A DNA stretch of 64,000 nucleotides from Cynocephalus volans (GCF_027409185.1 NC_084474.1:92061005-92125004); one strand, 5' to 3'; positions 1-12,849 are shown, counted from the first letter of the stretch. Notes: generated from the letters alone by a model not told the origin. Numbers and translations: made by a program.

Positions 1-470
1 TTTGAGGCAGATGCTGCCACCTGGAGGCCTCAGTCTCCCCATCTCAGCACTGAAGTGTTGTCCTGGCAGAGCCCCAGGTCTCTCAGCTTGGCTGTCACTG
101 AATTCAGTCTTGTTAGGAGCCTTATTTAGAGAGCTTAACTCATCATATGCTAACATCATACCACTCGCTTTAGCACCCCAGGACTTCAATCCTCAGGAAC
201 AGACAGTTTCTGCCATTTTCTCTTCTTGCCATATTTTTTAAATCCTTCACCTGGCTCTTCCCCTCCTCTGCAAGGCTTCATGGTGTTGGTTCCTGTCTCA
301 TGGCCACATCCTATGTCAACATGGATTGTGAGAGAATCACAGAGTTTCCCAGTATTAATCTCCTTCTCTGGACAAAGGGGGGTTTGAAATAAAATACTCT
401 GATGCCTAGAGAGGGGAAGAACCAGGCCAAGCCACACTACTGGCTATGGACAGAGATGGAGCAAGAAAAG
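1..470. other. Non-genic stretch, nothing recognised
   Basis: Short frames here show no protein family, codon structure or splice context. No repeat family was identified. Confidence 0.5.
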
Positions 471-479
471 TGTATTCTG

Positions 480-2400
480 GGGATCTTTTACCTATGACTT
501 TTTGTCTTGTCTAAAGATGGCATGTTACATGAACATATCTGATTTCACTCTATCCTGATCACCATTAAAACTACAGAAGGGAATTTTTTAAGCTCTAAGT
601 CCAGAAAAACAAGGAGAAGATGGTAGTGGATAGAAAAAAAATTTCAGTAACTGGAGAGCAGATGAGATCGTAATACTTAGTTCAACCTCCCTGAGAAAGT
701 CAAATGCTAAACAGGAAGTAGGAAAAGCCAAGAGACAACTATATGTGCATCACAGAATCCTTAAAAGTCTCTGCAGTTGATGGCGCAAGATACTTTTAGA
801 GGTTGAGGGTGAAAGAGGAGATAAAAGAGGCTTCACTAAAAACTGTCTGAGAAGCAGTTATAGCCCTAGAAACTTGCCTCCCTCCACACACCTATGTGAC
901 TTTCCCTCCCCCAGTCTGGCAGAACTTTATTCACTGGAGGGAGTGAAACAATCTCTAGCCTAGAGGACACCAGGAACACTTAGGGGCAGAAGTGCTCTTA
1001 GAAATCCAGGGTATTCAATGGTCATATGCACACTGAATGCTGAGATGCTCCAGCTCTTTTCCTGTCTTAGCTCCCAACAACTGACAGGCCAACCTAATCT
1101 CTCAGACCAGACAGGACTTGAAAGAATACTTTCTGGGTACTCTGACAAACATCAGAGATTCCTTCAAAGAAGGATCTGCTAGATCACCCTTCACGGAGGT
1201 TCAGTCAACAAGTACCACCCCATGCTCAGCAACCCCATCAGCTCCATCATCCCCCACTCTTACACATAAGAAGACCACAAAAGATTCCCAGTAATCTGAG
1301 GGAAATGTCTAACACAAAAACAGAGCAAAACAAACAAGCAGAGAAAAACCAAGTTGGAAATAATTGAAACAAAGCAGGAAGAAACTTCAAAGAAATCATT
1401 AATAACCTCAGAGATAACTGCATCTATGATGTAAAGCAGGATGCTATTTTTTAGGGGATAAATATGTCAGAGAACAAAAAAGTGAAACTTTGGAATTTGA
1501 AAACAAACACAGACATGAAACTCAGTAGAAGTAAACTCAATAGAAGCCGTAAAAATTTAAGAAAATCTTCAGGGAGTAAGAAAAGAAAAAAAAGCTAGAT
1601 GATAGAAGATGAAATATGAGAATATTAAAAGACTATCTCAGGAGAGACAAGCTCTCCAGAAAAGAAAATTAAAGAACAGGAGATTGTTAATGAAATAAGT
1701 TTTTTAAATGCTTTCCCAGAAATGAGGTATATAACTTTCTAGACTGAAAAGATGTACCAAGCTCCCTGCATGCCAATGCACATCTTCATAAAATTACAAG
1801 ACAATAGAGATGAAAGAAAAACAAATTCCAGAGGAAAAACAAACTCACAAATCAGAATGTCTTTCAACTTCTCAAAAGGAATGCTGGAAGAAATAATTGT
1901 AGAGCAAAACATGTAAGAATTTGAAGGAAAATAATTTCCAACTCAAAATTCTATTCCCATACAATTTATTAATCAAATATGATGGTAAAATAAAGAAATT
2001 TTCAACAGAAAAAGGGTCTCCAAAAATTTATCTCCCATACAACCATTTGCAGAAAGCTCCTGCAGGATACACACCAACAAAGCAAAGGAGGAGCACACAG
2101 TGAAAGTGGAAGATGAAATGAAGGAAACAAAAGAATAAAACACATAGAAAAGTTTAAGCAAGATCCAGGATGACCACTGTGTACCAAGAGATTTCTGGAC
2201 TGGAGAAGAGTGAATCATGGGCAAACATTTTGAGGACTGCTGTTACCAAAAGACCTACTAACATCATTAGTGAGATCCAAGACTCATTTTTTCTGGAAGT
2301 GTTTATATCCTATCATCACATATGACTGTTAGTTTTGCTAGGTATAGAATTCTAAGCTGTAAATCATTTTCCTTCAAAATTTTATGATAAAATGCAGAAT
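480..2400 (+). mobile_element. Old LINE-1 (L1ME/HAL1-like) 5' region and ORF1 remnant
   Basis: From about 480 to 1260 the sequence resembles the 5' end of an old L1M element. From about 1290 to 2230 it is the A-rich sense strand of L1 ORF1, with many stops. The frame at 1921-2103 still shows the ORF1p C-terminal pattern (FQLKILFPYN... then FSTEKGSP). The last 150 bases may be a separate L1 piece. The element is heavily mutated and has no ORF2 or 3' end, so it is a fossil fragment. Subfamily is from memory of consensus patterns. Confidence 0.7.
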
Positions 2401-2404
2401 GAGT

Positions 2405-2875
2405 GTAGCTTTAATTTAAATGTTATGAACACTATTGCACAAGTATTTATGGGCTTTCTTATCTTTCTTTCTTAACTAAAGCTTATGGCTGGCTGACCCA
2501 CTGCTTTGCATTCTCAAAGCACTGGTGTGAACAGATTTATTATAAAAGTTATTTTAAAAAGGTACTCTCATTAACTATCAAATACATTTTGTGGTCTATT
2601 ATTTCAATCAAATTTTAATTAAACTGAAATCAAAGAAATTTAGGGGTTATGGTTATATATTTCTACCAAAAGTAAGCACATGAGATTTGCTATTCAATGA
2701 TTGCAAGAGAACATTAATTGGTTTCTATGAAGACATCTGAACTCCTGAAGAAGTCAGATGCCCAAATAACATTTGATGGATTTTTTTACTCTTTCTACAG
2801 ACTGGGACAGCCTACTCCTCTCCATTTTTATTCTCTAATTGAAGATCTGAAGAAACTACCTACTGTCTTATTCCA
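2405..2875. other. AT-rich non-genic stretch
   Basis: No family recognised. It separates the L1 remnant from the MIR fragment. Confidence 0.45.
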
Positions 2876-2879
2876 CTTG

Positions 2880-3060
2880 GACTATCTCCATAGCCTTCTC
2901 AGTTATTTAAGATTATTAAAACTTTTCATGCCCCAATTTTCTCCTATGTCAATTGGTGATAATAATAGTACCCACCTCATACAGTTGCAAAGATTAGATG
3001 AGAAGATTTACGTAACACATTTAGAATAGCACCTGACACAGTGTCATAAAAGTATTTATT
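2880..3060 (+). repeat. MIR SINE, 3' half
   Basis: The segment holds the diagnostic GGTGATAATAATAGTACC core followed by the MIR tail (AGATTAGATGAGA, then a CACCTGACACAGT-like end). Confidence 0.65.
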
Positions 3061-3159
3061 ATATAAGAGATTCAGAGGTAGATGGAACGAGAGAGAGGAA
3101 ACCCCATTTTCCTTAGAGGATGATTCTTCCAATGTCTATTTTTCTCTTCCAAGAGGAAG

Positions 3160-3715
3160 TCACACTTTCTTCATTTATTTATTCATTTAATTCAACAAAC
3201 ATTTGAGTGCCTGATATGTGGCAGGTACTCTAGCACTAAGCACTGAAGACATAGCAATGACAATAAATCAGATTCTGCTGTCAGAGTGAGGAGAAGCATA
3301 TTTAGTTGTCCAATTATCTGATTAATGTCTTCTTACAAATTTTCACAAATGCTGTGAAGGAAAAGCTCAGGGCATTGTAAGAGAGCGCATGAGGAAAACA
3401 GAATTCACACTGAGGGACTGGGAGAGAGGATGCTCAAGGAAACCACCTCTGAGCCCTGAAGGATGAATAGGAGTTGACCAAGCCCAGTAGGGGACATTCC
3501 ATGAAGGCCAAAGAGCAATGGCCCAGGCCATGAGTCAGAAAGACACTTGGTGCCCTGAAGATGCCAAGAGAAGATTGTGGCTGAGGGACAGGGAGCCAGG
3601 AGGGGTGTGTTGGAGGTTGGGGAGGTGGCAGGGCCAGGCCTTGCAAGGTCTTGTAGTCCACAGCAAAGAATTCACATGTTGCCTTCCTCTGCCCAAAACC
3701 CATTCATGGCTTCTC
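3160..3715 (-). mobile_element. L2 LINE 3' end
   Basis: Read on the plus strand it starts with the inverted L2 terminus (TTCAACAAACATTTGAGTGCC) and continues through typical inverted L2 3' sequence to about CTTGCAAGGTCTTGTAG. The frames overlapping it at 3434-3736 are chance. Confidence 0.7.
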
Positions 3716-3719
3716 ATTG

Positions 3720-4590
3720 ACTTTAGACAACAGTAACTTGGTAGCGGTGGGAGTTGTCATTGATCAGAGAGGGTGGAAGCTGGTGTTGTCATTGCCCAGA
3801 GGCTCTGATTTGATGCAGAGCAGACAGTGACCATATGGCTCCCTTGTAAGATATGTCAGTGCCAGAGTTTGACAAGCACCCCAAGATCCCTCAATGCCTT
3901 AGGACGTGGGGCTGGAGGACGGTCTGATCCACATGACTTTGTTCTGATTGCTCTGGTTCACCTGGGGGCAAGGCAGGTGGGGGAGTTGCAGACACAGGCT
4001 GTCTGCCCAGCTCCTGGAGGACACCTGGCATGGAGCAAGCATTCAACGGGTCATATGCTGAGCCAGGTAGGGCAGGTGCAGGGTTTATCATCCCAGGCAA
4101 GGGCAGAGCATATGCAAAGGCAGGTTCGTGTGGCCCCAATTCCTGTCCTGGCTGATTAAACACAAACTTCTGCTCATCCTTTCCTGTCAGGACTTCAAGA
4201 GGAGGTGGCCTGGGAGTTGACATTGTCATTACAGCAATTAAGCCTGCCTGGGGGAATGCAGACCCTACAGTAAAAGGCACAGAGGATGAGCTGCTTATCT
4301 CATTGTATTTTAATGATTATTAAATACTCAGTAATTGTGCTGAGCCCTCGGGATACCATCTGCTGAGCAATTACATCCAGCCAGGCCTTCCAAGAGGTTG
4401 AGGCATCTGTTGAGGTAAGTGGCATTTTGAGCTCCTCCAGGTGAGTCAGGGTCTTTCCCTCTGGGCCTTGGTCTCTACAGTTTCAGTCCCTCCCACGTCC
4501 TCCATGGAGCCCAGACCAGAGCTCCTGGTTATGACTTTGGCATCTCCAAAAGGCAGAGCATCCTGCATGGCAACAGCAGAATGACTTGAC
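3720..4590. other. Non-genic stretch, nothing recognised
   Basis: Moderate GC, no repeat family and no convincing exon. A 129-codon minus frame at 3891-4280 is low complexity and resembles no family. Confidence 0.45.
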
Positions 4591-4594
4591 TCTA

Positions 4595-4690
4595 GAGTGA
4601 CCACCTGTCCTGGGACTCAGGGCATTCCAGAATGTGGGACCAGGAAAGCCCCAGGCAAACCAAGGGGACTTCATCAGTCTAGGTCCCTTA
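4595..4690. repeat. Possible ancient DNA-transposon terminus
   Basis: A stretch beginning AGTGACCACCTGTCCTGGGA, with CCAGGCAAACC further on, resembles the palindromic end of an old hAT-type mammalian repeat. Only a loose match, from memory. Confidence 0.28.
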
Positions 4691-4694
4691 TACA

Positions 4695-7380
4695 TGCAAC
4701 AGGGCCCAGCCGATCCCATCAAAGGCCCATACAGTGGTGTCTTTTTGCAGAGGCTGGAGTGGTCCTGATCACCCCCTGCCTCAATTCCATCAGGTACCCC
4801 CATCACCCCAGGACAGGACCACTTAGAAGTCCTCCAGGCCTCACAAACAATCAGGGCTCTGACAGGAAACAGAAGGGATGCCCAAAGGGTTTCCTTGGAG
4901 AGAGTTTGATGAAAGCACGATTAATAGAGATGAGATGAGTGAAGCGAACCAGGAAGTGGTGATAAGGCACCTGGGGTCTAGGAACTGCAGGAAGCCTTTT
5001 CCACACTGGGGCCTGCAGGAATCTTGGGGCAGGGGGTGATGCTGCTACCACTCCATGGTGAGGCAGGGAGAGTTGAGGGTTAACATACCTCCTGATATCT
5101 CTCTCCTCACCCTCCCATCTCCTGCCAGTGTCTCCCATGGACCAAGTCCACATAGAAGCCAGACAGAGCCCACATGATGCAGTCCCCAAGGCTCAGGGGC
5201 ACAGAAGCAGCCCCTCAGGGCACAGGGACACAGCAGGGAAGAGGTGGGCAGAGAACAGCTCTGGGGAATGGCCAGCACATGCATCCATAAGGAACTCACC
5301 CCAAAACTGAACCTTAGAGCCTGAACTCAAGAGCCACCAGGTACTTCCTCCAAAGATGTGCAGTCTCCAAGAGTGCACAGCCAGGGAGTCCACAAACCAT
5401 GGCTAGACTCCTGGCCTTATCTACAGCCTGGTCTCCTCCACATCCTCCGCTATCACACAAGGATGATGTCACCCATTGCCAGGGGTGCACAAGGACTGAA
5501 TGAGAGTACAGGTAAAGCATGCAGGGGGCGGGGGCGGAGGTATCCCCTGTTTGGAGAATGAAGGGGGATGAATGTACACACAAAACGTATGTCTTGACTT
5601 TTATCAGAGTGAGTTTATCATCTCATAACGCTCCTTTGTGTAAAGTGCCCACCACAGCACCTGGTACAAAATATCGTTGTCTTTGGTTTCTGGATCCTGC
5701 TGGTCCTTGGGAGAGTTCAGATTTAGGTTGCTCAGCAACAGGTAGAGAGCTGGGATGAGGACTCGGGCCCACCCCCAAACCCTGCACCTCCCCATTAATG
5801 GTAGAAGGCCTGGCCATGGGGCCCTGGGCTGGGCCTAGACCTCCAGGCTCGCAGATAAAATAACAGGGATTATCAGTTACTCCCCAGCCACCCCACATGC
5901 CCTGAACTTCATCCCTCCTCCCCATCAGGCCCAGCACTGGGCCCTGCATTCCAGGCAGGTGGTGGATGTTTAGCTGAAGAATGAAAGGCCAAGCCACCTG
6001 CCGGCAGGACAGCCATAAGGAAGAGCAGCCCTGCACAGGGAGAGCTGCCCTCGACTGCATCCAACCCTTGGATCCCATACCAGGCCCCTACACCTGCTCA
6101 GATGGTCCCTTTAGGGAAAATCTCCCCCCTCCCCCAACGACCTGCAATATTTATTTTACAAGATGCCACCTACCCACCCCCCCTTCAAAAACCATCTATT
6201 CCTGGTGCTGCACTGGGGCGTTGCCATGGCAACAGGGCAAGCAGGAGGCCCAGCAAGCAGGCTTGCTTCTGTGATGGTTCTGTGGGGACCTCACCGCTTG
6301 CAGAGCGACTGTGCATGCAGGCACCATCTGCTCTGAGCAGTGAATACAGACCCTCCCTTCCTTCCCTCCTCACCCCAAACGCCGGCCACAGGGCCCAGGA
6401 CCCTGTAGAAAGAGCCGTAGAAGGAGAAGTGAGGAAAACCCGAGGCTATTGCCGGAGCCAGCGTGGGGTTGGCCCTCCTGGGCCATGTGGGCCAAAGGCA
6501 AGGAAGTCAGGGCTCCCAGGGAATAATCAGCATGGCTACCTGTCAATAGGGAGCCCTGGGTGGGCAATGTTTTCAAGGGAAACAGCAAGAACAAAGAGCC
6601 AATGTGTCCTGTCACTTCAGCCCAGAGCCACGCTGGAGCCAGCCATCCTGCACCAGTAGAAAGTTAGAGGATTGCTGGACTGCTGCAGGGTGGGGGACTC
6701 CCATCTCTCTCCAAGGTCACAGCTGTCAATGACAACCACTCACCCCTGGGGACCCTTCTCCAGGCCATCACTACCAGTCCGAATTGGCACCTACACCAGG
6801 CAAGACAGCACATGGTTGTGGGTCACGGGCATCTGCCACGGGTAGGTGGGTGGCAGAAAGGAACAGAGGGGACAGGTGGGCTGCACATTTGCCATCTGCA
6901 CCATGCCCCACTGGCCCCCCAGGGCAGGTGCAGCAGGTCTGCCCCCAAGACCCCAGAACTTGGTGTCTCACTGATGAGGTCGTCTTACGGGGTGCACATC
7001 CTAACTCCCACTACCACAAACCCAGAGGCCATGGGAGAGCGGGGAGCCAGCAGGCAGGAGTTGGCTCCTTCTCCACACCTTGCCCACCCTCCTGTGTGCA
7101 GGATGTCCACACCTGCCTCCCAATTCTGCCCGGCTGAGCCGGACCCTGAGCTGACCTCAGGCAAGGCCCAGGAGGAAGACGGCAGTGGGTGGACCGGGCC
7201 TTGCTGGGGAGTGAAGCAGAGGAGGTGTCCCCACAAGCTCAGCAGGAACCCAGCTTTTAGGGTCTCCTGACTCCCTGCACACACGCTGCACTCCCACCTG
7301 CTCAGCTAACTCCTCTCCTCCCGAAAGTCTCTGCTTGGAGTTCGCATTTCTGGTGGGTTCTGCCCTACCTGCCTATTGTA
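4695..7380. other. GC-moderate non-genic stretch
   Basis: I find no protein family, RNA gene or clear transposon in this 2.7 kb. Frames up to 185 codons (6102-6659) are proline-rich chance frames. A GGGGGCGGGGGCGG run lies near 5524. A weak MIR-like piece may lie near 5450-5520. Confidence 0.45.
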
Positions 7381-7386
7381 TTCAGC

Positions 7387-7405
7387 CACTGCCCCCTGCT
7401 GGGGC
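7387..7405 (-). promoter_or_regulatory. CTCF-like binding motif
   Basis: The minus strand reads CCCCAGCAGGGGGCAGTGG, which fits the CTCF core CCASYAGRKGGCRSY at every position. Occupancy is not shown by sequence. Confidence 0.6.
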
Positions 7406-7429
7406 TCCAAATCCCCCCCCCTTACCTGC

Positions 7430-7625
7430 TGTTCTCCTCTGCTCCATGACACCACCTTCAAACATACTGCATGATCTATTTATTATTTCTCACCCCAAGA
7501 TAGAATATAAGTGCTTCAAAAGCACTAAAGTGCCTAATATTTTCTTATGTGTCCCAAATACCTAGAGCATGGTGCCTAGCATATAAAAAGCTCTCAATAA
7601 CTACTTATTAAAAAATTGAATTTTA
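7430..7625 (+). mobile_element. L2 LINE 3' end
   Basis: The L2 terminal pattern is visible in sense: a TAGAATATAAG... stretch, then CCTAGAGCATGGTGCCTAGC and a run into CTCAATAACTACTTATT. Confidence 0.7.
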
Positions 7626-7629
7626 AAAT

Positions 7630-8950
7630 ATCTCAGTTGGGCCCACCTTAGTAGGTACTCAATAAATATGTGGTTTTTTATAGAAGGGAGCAGACATGTG
7701 CTAAACAGGCCCATAGGGTCATCAATTACCATGCTGGTCTATTTAGGATTCAACATTTGGTTAGCACTGGGATCTCTGATTTGCCCCTTCCCTGCAAGAC
7801 CCTTGGCATAATGTTTTTTAACTTTTCTCGTACGCAAAACAGCAAGGGCTGCTGCATACGGTTGTACCTGTTGTATGCTGCACAGGCGAGATCGACCAAG
7901 GTGGTGTGAGGGATGGAAACACAGACAATGCTCACCAAGCTGTGCTTCTGTAACCCAAGACTCCGTCCACGCAAAGGAAGAAATAACTTAGTCTTCCACA
8001 AAGGTGACATTTGCTCACCAGACCCTGCGCCCACTGGGCTACATCTCAGTTTGGCACAGCTGCCACTCAGGCTAGCGAAGCACTGTTCTCATTCTGCAGA
8101 TGAGTGTTAGCAAACACGAGGTCCTTTCCATAGTCCTCTCCCTGCCTGCCTCTCCATTCTCAATCTCCAGCCTCTTTGCTTTGAGCACAGAAAATAGATA
8201 ATAGGTGCTGTTTTGAAGGAGACACAGCCACATAATTCAGGACAGATAGAGGACTCACTTTCTTATGAAACAGCAAATTCTGGCTGAGGGAGGAAGGGAC
8301 ATAAACTAGGCAAGAAGGGACACAGTGTACCTGATTATCAAGGGGAATAAGCAGGACCCTTAAAATTGGGGTGAGAGGGACAGTCTACCACACTCATCCA
8401 GGTCTCGTCTGTAATCTCTGTAAACCCATAATGTTTTGTTTTCTCTGCCTTAGGCCACTATGCCTACCCTCAAATGGGCACCAAAATTCTAGCCACAGAT
8501 ATATAAGCCCAATCCAAGCTTGGCTTATCAGATACTCTCTCCTGGAATTTGGAATTGAGATACAGATATTATTAATTAATTGTAGGAAGCTGACATGGCA
8601 GATCAGGTAAACGTAGGAGCCAAGCCCGCATTTGGGGATGGCCCTCACTTTAACGTAGGAGAACCTAGATCTGTGAATTCAGTTTGTGGCGTAATTCAGA
8701 CACCCATGGGGGTGAGCTACTGGGCCACAGAATCATTGATGACTTGAAACCTAGTCAGATCTAAAAAATCAATTTCTGACTTCTGTCCCTAAGATTCTGT
8801 CCACCTGGAACTCCTTCCAGCACCAATAGCCGTGTCTGTTGGGCCTCAGGCAGGTGGAGACACTACTATGTTACGGAAATCAGAGGTTTATGGTAGGAAT
8901 TAGACCCTGCACAGACATGGGCAGGGCTCTGGAAAACTATTAGGGATACA
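7630..8950. other. Non-genic stretch, nothing recognised
   Basis: Unique-looking sequence. The small frames near 7913-8110 and 8371-8648 have no recognisable relatives. Confidence 0.45.
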
Positions 8951-8959
8951 TGTATTCAT

Positions 8960-9470
8960 CCCTAGATTCATCCAGCAATGGAGCAATTCCACTGCTTTTG
9001 TAACCCAAGAGACATGTTCCAGAAGTTTCTTAGCTGTGTTATTGATAATAGCCAAAAACTAGAAAAACAAAGGTCCATCCATCAAGAGTGGAGTGGCATG
9101 TCCACAGAAGGGAACGCTGCGCAGCAGTGAGTGACCACACCGCAACAGAACGCAGCACAGGTGAACTTTACGGATACTTTAAGCGAGAGAAGTCAGATGC
9201 TAGAAAGTACACACTGAGGACTCCACTGACTTAACATTCAAAAACAGGTGACTAGAAGGCAGCAGAGTAGTCACCTTTTGAGGGGCAGTGCCTAGAAGGG
9301 GACAGAGGGCAGCTCCTAGGGTGCCCACCACGTGCCATGTCTGGACGTGGGGTTTTGGTGCCACGGGTGGTTCAGTCTGTGAAAGTTCATCAAGCCATGC
9401 ACTTGAGATTGGTGCACTCTCTATAGTATGTGTCATGCTTCAGCAGAAGTTAAATTGAAAAGAAAAAGAG
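8960..9470 (+). mobile_element. LINE-1 3' end (old L1M type)
   Basis: The order matches an L1 3' terminus: CAATTCCACTGC followed by an AACCCAAGAGACATGTTC-like segment, then ATTGATAATAGCCAAAAACT, and a closing stretch with a GTATGTGTCATGC..AGCAGAAGTTAAATTGAAAAG-type tail. Divergence is high. Confidence 0.7.
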
Positions 9471-9474
9471 TCTA

Positions 9475-10330
9475 GGATTCAGGATTGCTTCTAGCAGAGG
9501 ATGAGCTGATGTTGGATGAGCCATAAAAAGCACAGTGAACTCTGGAGTTGTCCTCTAGTCGCAGGGGTATCAGTGCATGACAAAAGAACAACGCTGGCTT
9601 GTGTGTTAAGCCATCACTTTCCTCTCCTCGATTGGCTATGTTAACTTCCCTGAGATCACTGCCTGGGCCAGGACTTGCACCCAGTTCTTGTGATGGGATG
9701 ACCTCACATGATTGTGATGACATTTTGTTCACGTAGCCTGAGCTGTCTGGGTGTAGCAATCATGTAGTGTATGGAGCAGGTAGAGCCCATGAGGAGACGG
9801 ATGGCATGCTCCCATTGGGTAATTTCTGGATACTCTAATAAAGGGACAATTTACAAAAGCTCGTCAGAGGATAAGGAAACCATAAAGGACAGTGCAATAC
9901 TCAGGACTGACAATGGCAGGGCACTGTCACCTCCCTAGGCCGGGAGAAGACGGGCAGTTCAGAACCCAGAAACCAGAGGCTGTGTGGACAGGGCCACATG
10001 GCAGAGGCCAGGTCCCTTGCTCTAGAAAACCTCCAGACCACAGAGCTCCATGGGGCCGCTGGAGGGAACACATGCCCACCTCCCTTTCTTGCAGCCTTCT
10101 GACTTCTTGCCACAGCTCCCCATTGGCCAGCCTAAGTGGAAGCCACACAGGTTTGTTTCCATGGACACAGGGCAGAGTGGATAAAGGGGGAGAAAGATTT
10201 GGAAGGGAAAATAGAAGATTCCCACCACAGCATTTGACTCAGGTCTCTAGGGACTGTGTCATTGCCTCCAAGCTCACACTGGCTTATTAAAAATCGATTA
10301 GCTGATATCATCAGCCAGTAGATATCATCA
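9475..10330. other. Non-genic stretch
   Basis: No family recognised. Two short copies of GATATCATCAG lie close together near 10302-10331. Confidence 0.4.
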
Positions 10331-10335
10331 GACAT

Positions 10336-10418
10336 GGCCTCTGAACGTCCTCATTTATAGAGGGGTGTCACCATTCCCTGATGTGGCTGCCCTCACCATC
10401 CTGTTGTAAGAGGGGCAG
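10336..10418 (+). repeat. Local direct repeat, copy 1
   Basis: About 80 bases from TGGCCTCTGAACGTCC through CCTGTTGTAAGAGGGG. It matches 12010-12092 with about four differences and in the same orientation, 1.67 kb apart. Confidence 0.85.
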
Positions 10419-10424
10419 GGTGGG

Positions 10425-11270
10425 TCTAGCCACAAGGACGACTTGATCCAGGACTTAAACACTCTTAGGTTAGGCCTTGCAAGATGTCTGAATGCTGGCT
10501 TCCTCCCTCCAGCCAGCCTGCCCCAAGAGGCCCTACACCACAACTGGTGCAGACAGAGAGCTCCCCCCCCACCACCAGTTCCTGCTGGGAAAGAAAAGGG
10601 AGGGCTCTGGTTGACCAATTTGGGACATGTGTTCATTCCTGGAGCAACCTCTGCAGAGGCCCAGGAGACACGGGCCATAGTTAGCCCAGCTTGGACGATG
10701 GACCACCCATCATTACCAGTCATCATTACCAATAGTACATCATCTATGACCAATGTACTCCTATTCCAATTGTGCATTCCAGAACCTGGGAAGCAAGCAC
10801 AGGATGGGTTGGGAGACTCACTGGACCCACGGTGAGATGGACCTGAGCTAACCTCCGCTGATCGTCATCTGATCTCCATAGTTACCTACTGCAACTGCCA
10901 GACCTCGGTGATGTCTGGGTCTCCTGGAATCCGTAGCAGTTCAGAGCCAGTGTCTGGTTATCCCCCAAAAGTCTGGTTACTCCCCTCTCCCCAATGCATA
11001 GTCACCCTGATATATGGCCATAACTCCCTTTGAGAAAGGCTGGAAAAAACTTAACAGTATGAATTCTTGGCAAAGTACCAGGGTCCTTTCTTAAGGGCAC
11101 CTGGCTGCCCCTTCATTCAGAGGGTTCTGAGTCTATAAACTGGCTCAAGTCTGGACCGTTACTGGAAGAAGGCACCAGGTAAACAAACACTCTAGAAGTC
11201 ACCTTACATAGTAGACACACGGCCAAAGGGAACGTGTTCCTGCATGCAAGTAGCTGAACTAAAAATAATA
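10425..11270. other. Non-genic stretch
   Basis: Nothing recognised except poly-C at 10563-10572. No exon-like structure. Confidence 0.4.
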
Positions 11271-11274
11271 ACCA

Positions 11275-11500
11275 CAAAAGCGGTGTCTCAGAACAGTGCC
11301 TGGCACATAGCTGGCATTTATTACGAGTATTACATATATTATCTCAGTGGGTACCCTGACTCACAGGGAGATGTTAATAATAATAATTCTTCAAAACAGC
11401 CCTGTTTCACACATGAGAAAACCGAGGCGTAACGGGGTTAAGCAGCATCACCACCTGGGGTCTGTATGAGGTAGGCGCTAAGCTGGGAAGCAGACCCAAT
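11275..11500. repeat. L2/MIR tail followed by inverted MIR piece
   Basis: CAGTGCCTGGCACATAGCTG near 11294 is a sense L2/MIR tail. Further on, CACATGAGAAAACCGAGGC at about 11410 is the inverted MIR core. Confidence 0.55.
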
Positions 11501-11504
11501 CCCC

Positions 11505-12005
11505 ATGCCAGGGAGCTCAGATTCTGCTCCCCCCCCCAACAGCCCTCCTGGGCCCTCAGGTGGGCCAGGTGAGAAAGCCACAGACGAGGGGGTTCCACAC
11601 TCTTGGGGTCTTTGGGCGTGTTTATCAACAGGATTCTTGGCCTGGCTGAGAATGAGTCGTGCAGAGCTGCTTAGACAGTGGACTTGAGTGTCTCAGGCAA
11701 TTTAACAACTTAATCCACAGACCTTCTAACTCCGCAGGGGGCCTTTAAGAGGCTGCCCAGGCTACACCCGTGGACCACACACCCTGAGCTCCATCCAGAC
11801 CTCTCCGATCTCTCTTTGGATGAATGAATCGGGCTCTCATGAGGACTTGGCAGGGCTGGAATCACAGCTGAGGCTCAATTTGTTCCTTGCAGCTACCAGC
11901 TCTAGACATATTTTGAAAACCCAGATCTAGATTTTTATCCAAAGCTGGTGCCTCTGATTCACCCTCTGTCAATGCTGGTGGAGAGATGTTGAGGATCCAG
12001 GGAAG
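11505..12005. other. Non-genic stretch
   Basis: Unique-looking sequence with no recognised family. Confidence 0.4.
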
Positions 12006-12009
12006 GACG

Positions 12010-12092
12010 TGGCTTCTGGACGTCCTCATTTATAGAGAGGTGTCACCATTCCCTGATGTGGCTGCCCTCACCATCCTGTTGTAAGAAGGGGA
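12010..12092 (+). repeat. Local direct repeat, copy 2
   Basis: Partner of 10336-10418. The shared block runs from TGGCTTCTGGACGTCC to CCTGTTGTAAGAAGGGG, with a 40-base core that is identical in both copies. Confidence 0.85.
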
Positions 12093-12299
12093 TGAGGAGA
12101 ATTGGCAGGGAAAGCCACGTTTAAAGTGGAAAGGACTACACATGTAAGAGAGATTATTCAATTTTTTTAAAAATTCCCTGAATGAGGGCAGGACTGCAGT
12201 GGGCAGTGCTTACCCCAGAGAAGTAAGACCCCAATGCGGGTTTCCTTGCATGTGAGTGTCTCCAGCGACACCCTTCTGATTGTTCATGGAGATGTTGCC

Positions 12300-12375
12300 A
12301 GCAGTCATTAATTCGACAGATGTGTACTATGAACCAACCATGTTTCCAGCACTAACTGCAGGTGGATCCTGTGTC
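12300..12375 (-). mobile_element. L2 LINE tail fragment
   Basis: Inverted L2 terminus, visible as ATTCGACAGATGTGTACTATG followed by a decayed CCAGCACTAA box. Confidence 0.45.
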
Positions 12376-12379
12376 CAGG

Positions 12380-12845
12380 ATAGGGCATTAGCCAGCATCC
12401 TCGTGGCTTAAAGGTATTTCTCTCTCTCACTGTGGGCTAGCTGGGGACTCTGCACCTCACCTGTTCTCCAAGACCTGGGCTTAGTGGCCACTGTCTAGAA
12501 ACTTTTCTGTCAGTGGGACAGAGGAAAGAAAGTTCTGAAGGGTCTCACACGGGCAATGCTCCAGCCGAGAAGTAACCTGGGTCATTTCACCTGTGACTCA
12601 CTGGCCAGAACCAGTCACATGACCACACCCACCCAGGGGATGAGGAAGTGTGCACCTGAGGATGGAGGACAGGAAGGGGTGATGCTCCGCATTGCTGCCC
12701 ACACGTGCGGGGATGGGGTGCTGATGAATGCAGACAGTGTCCTGCAGAAAACAGATCTGGCAGTCAAGTGTGCTCAGGAAGCCCTGGGTTAACAAAGTCC
12801 AAAAGCTTCCTTAGGACAGTAAGTGCTGTGAGAAGTCTTGTGGTG
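12380..12845. other. Non-genic stretch
   Basis: No repeat or exon recognised. Confidence 0.4.
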
Positions 12846-12849
12846 TTGC

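Noticed and set aside
6102..6659. 185-codon plus-strand frame
   Set aside because: Low-information composition, no family resemblance, no splice sites that fit a gene model.
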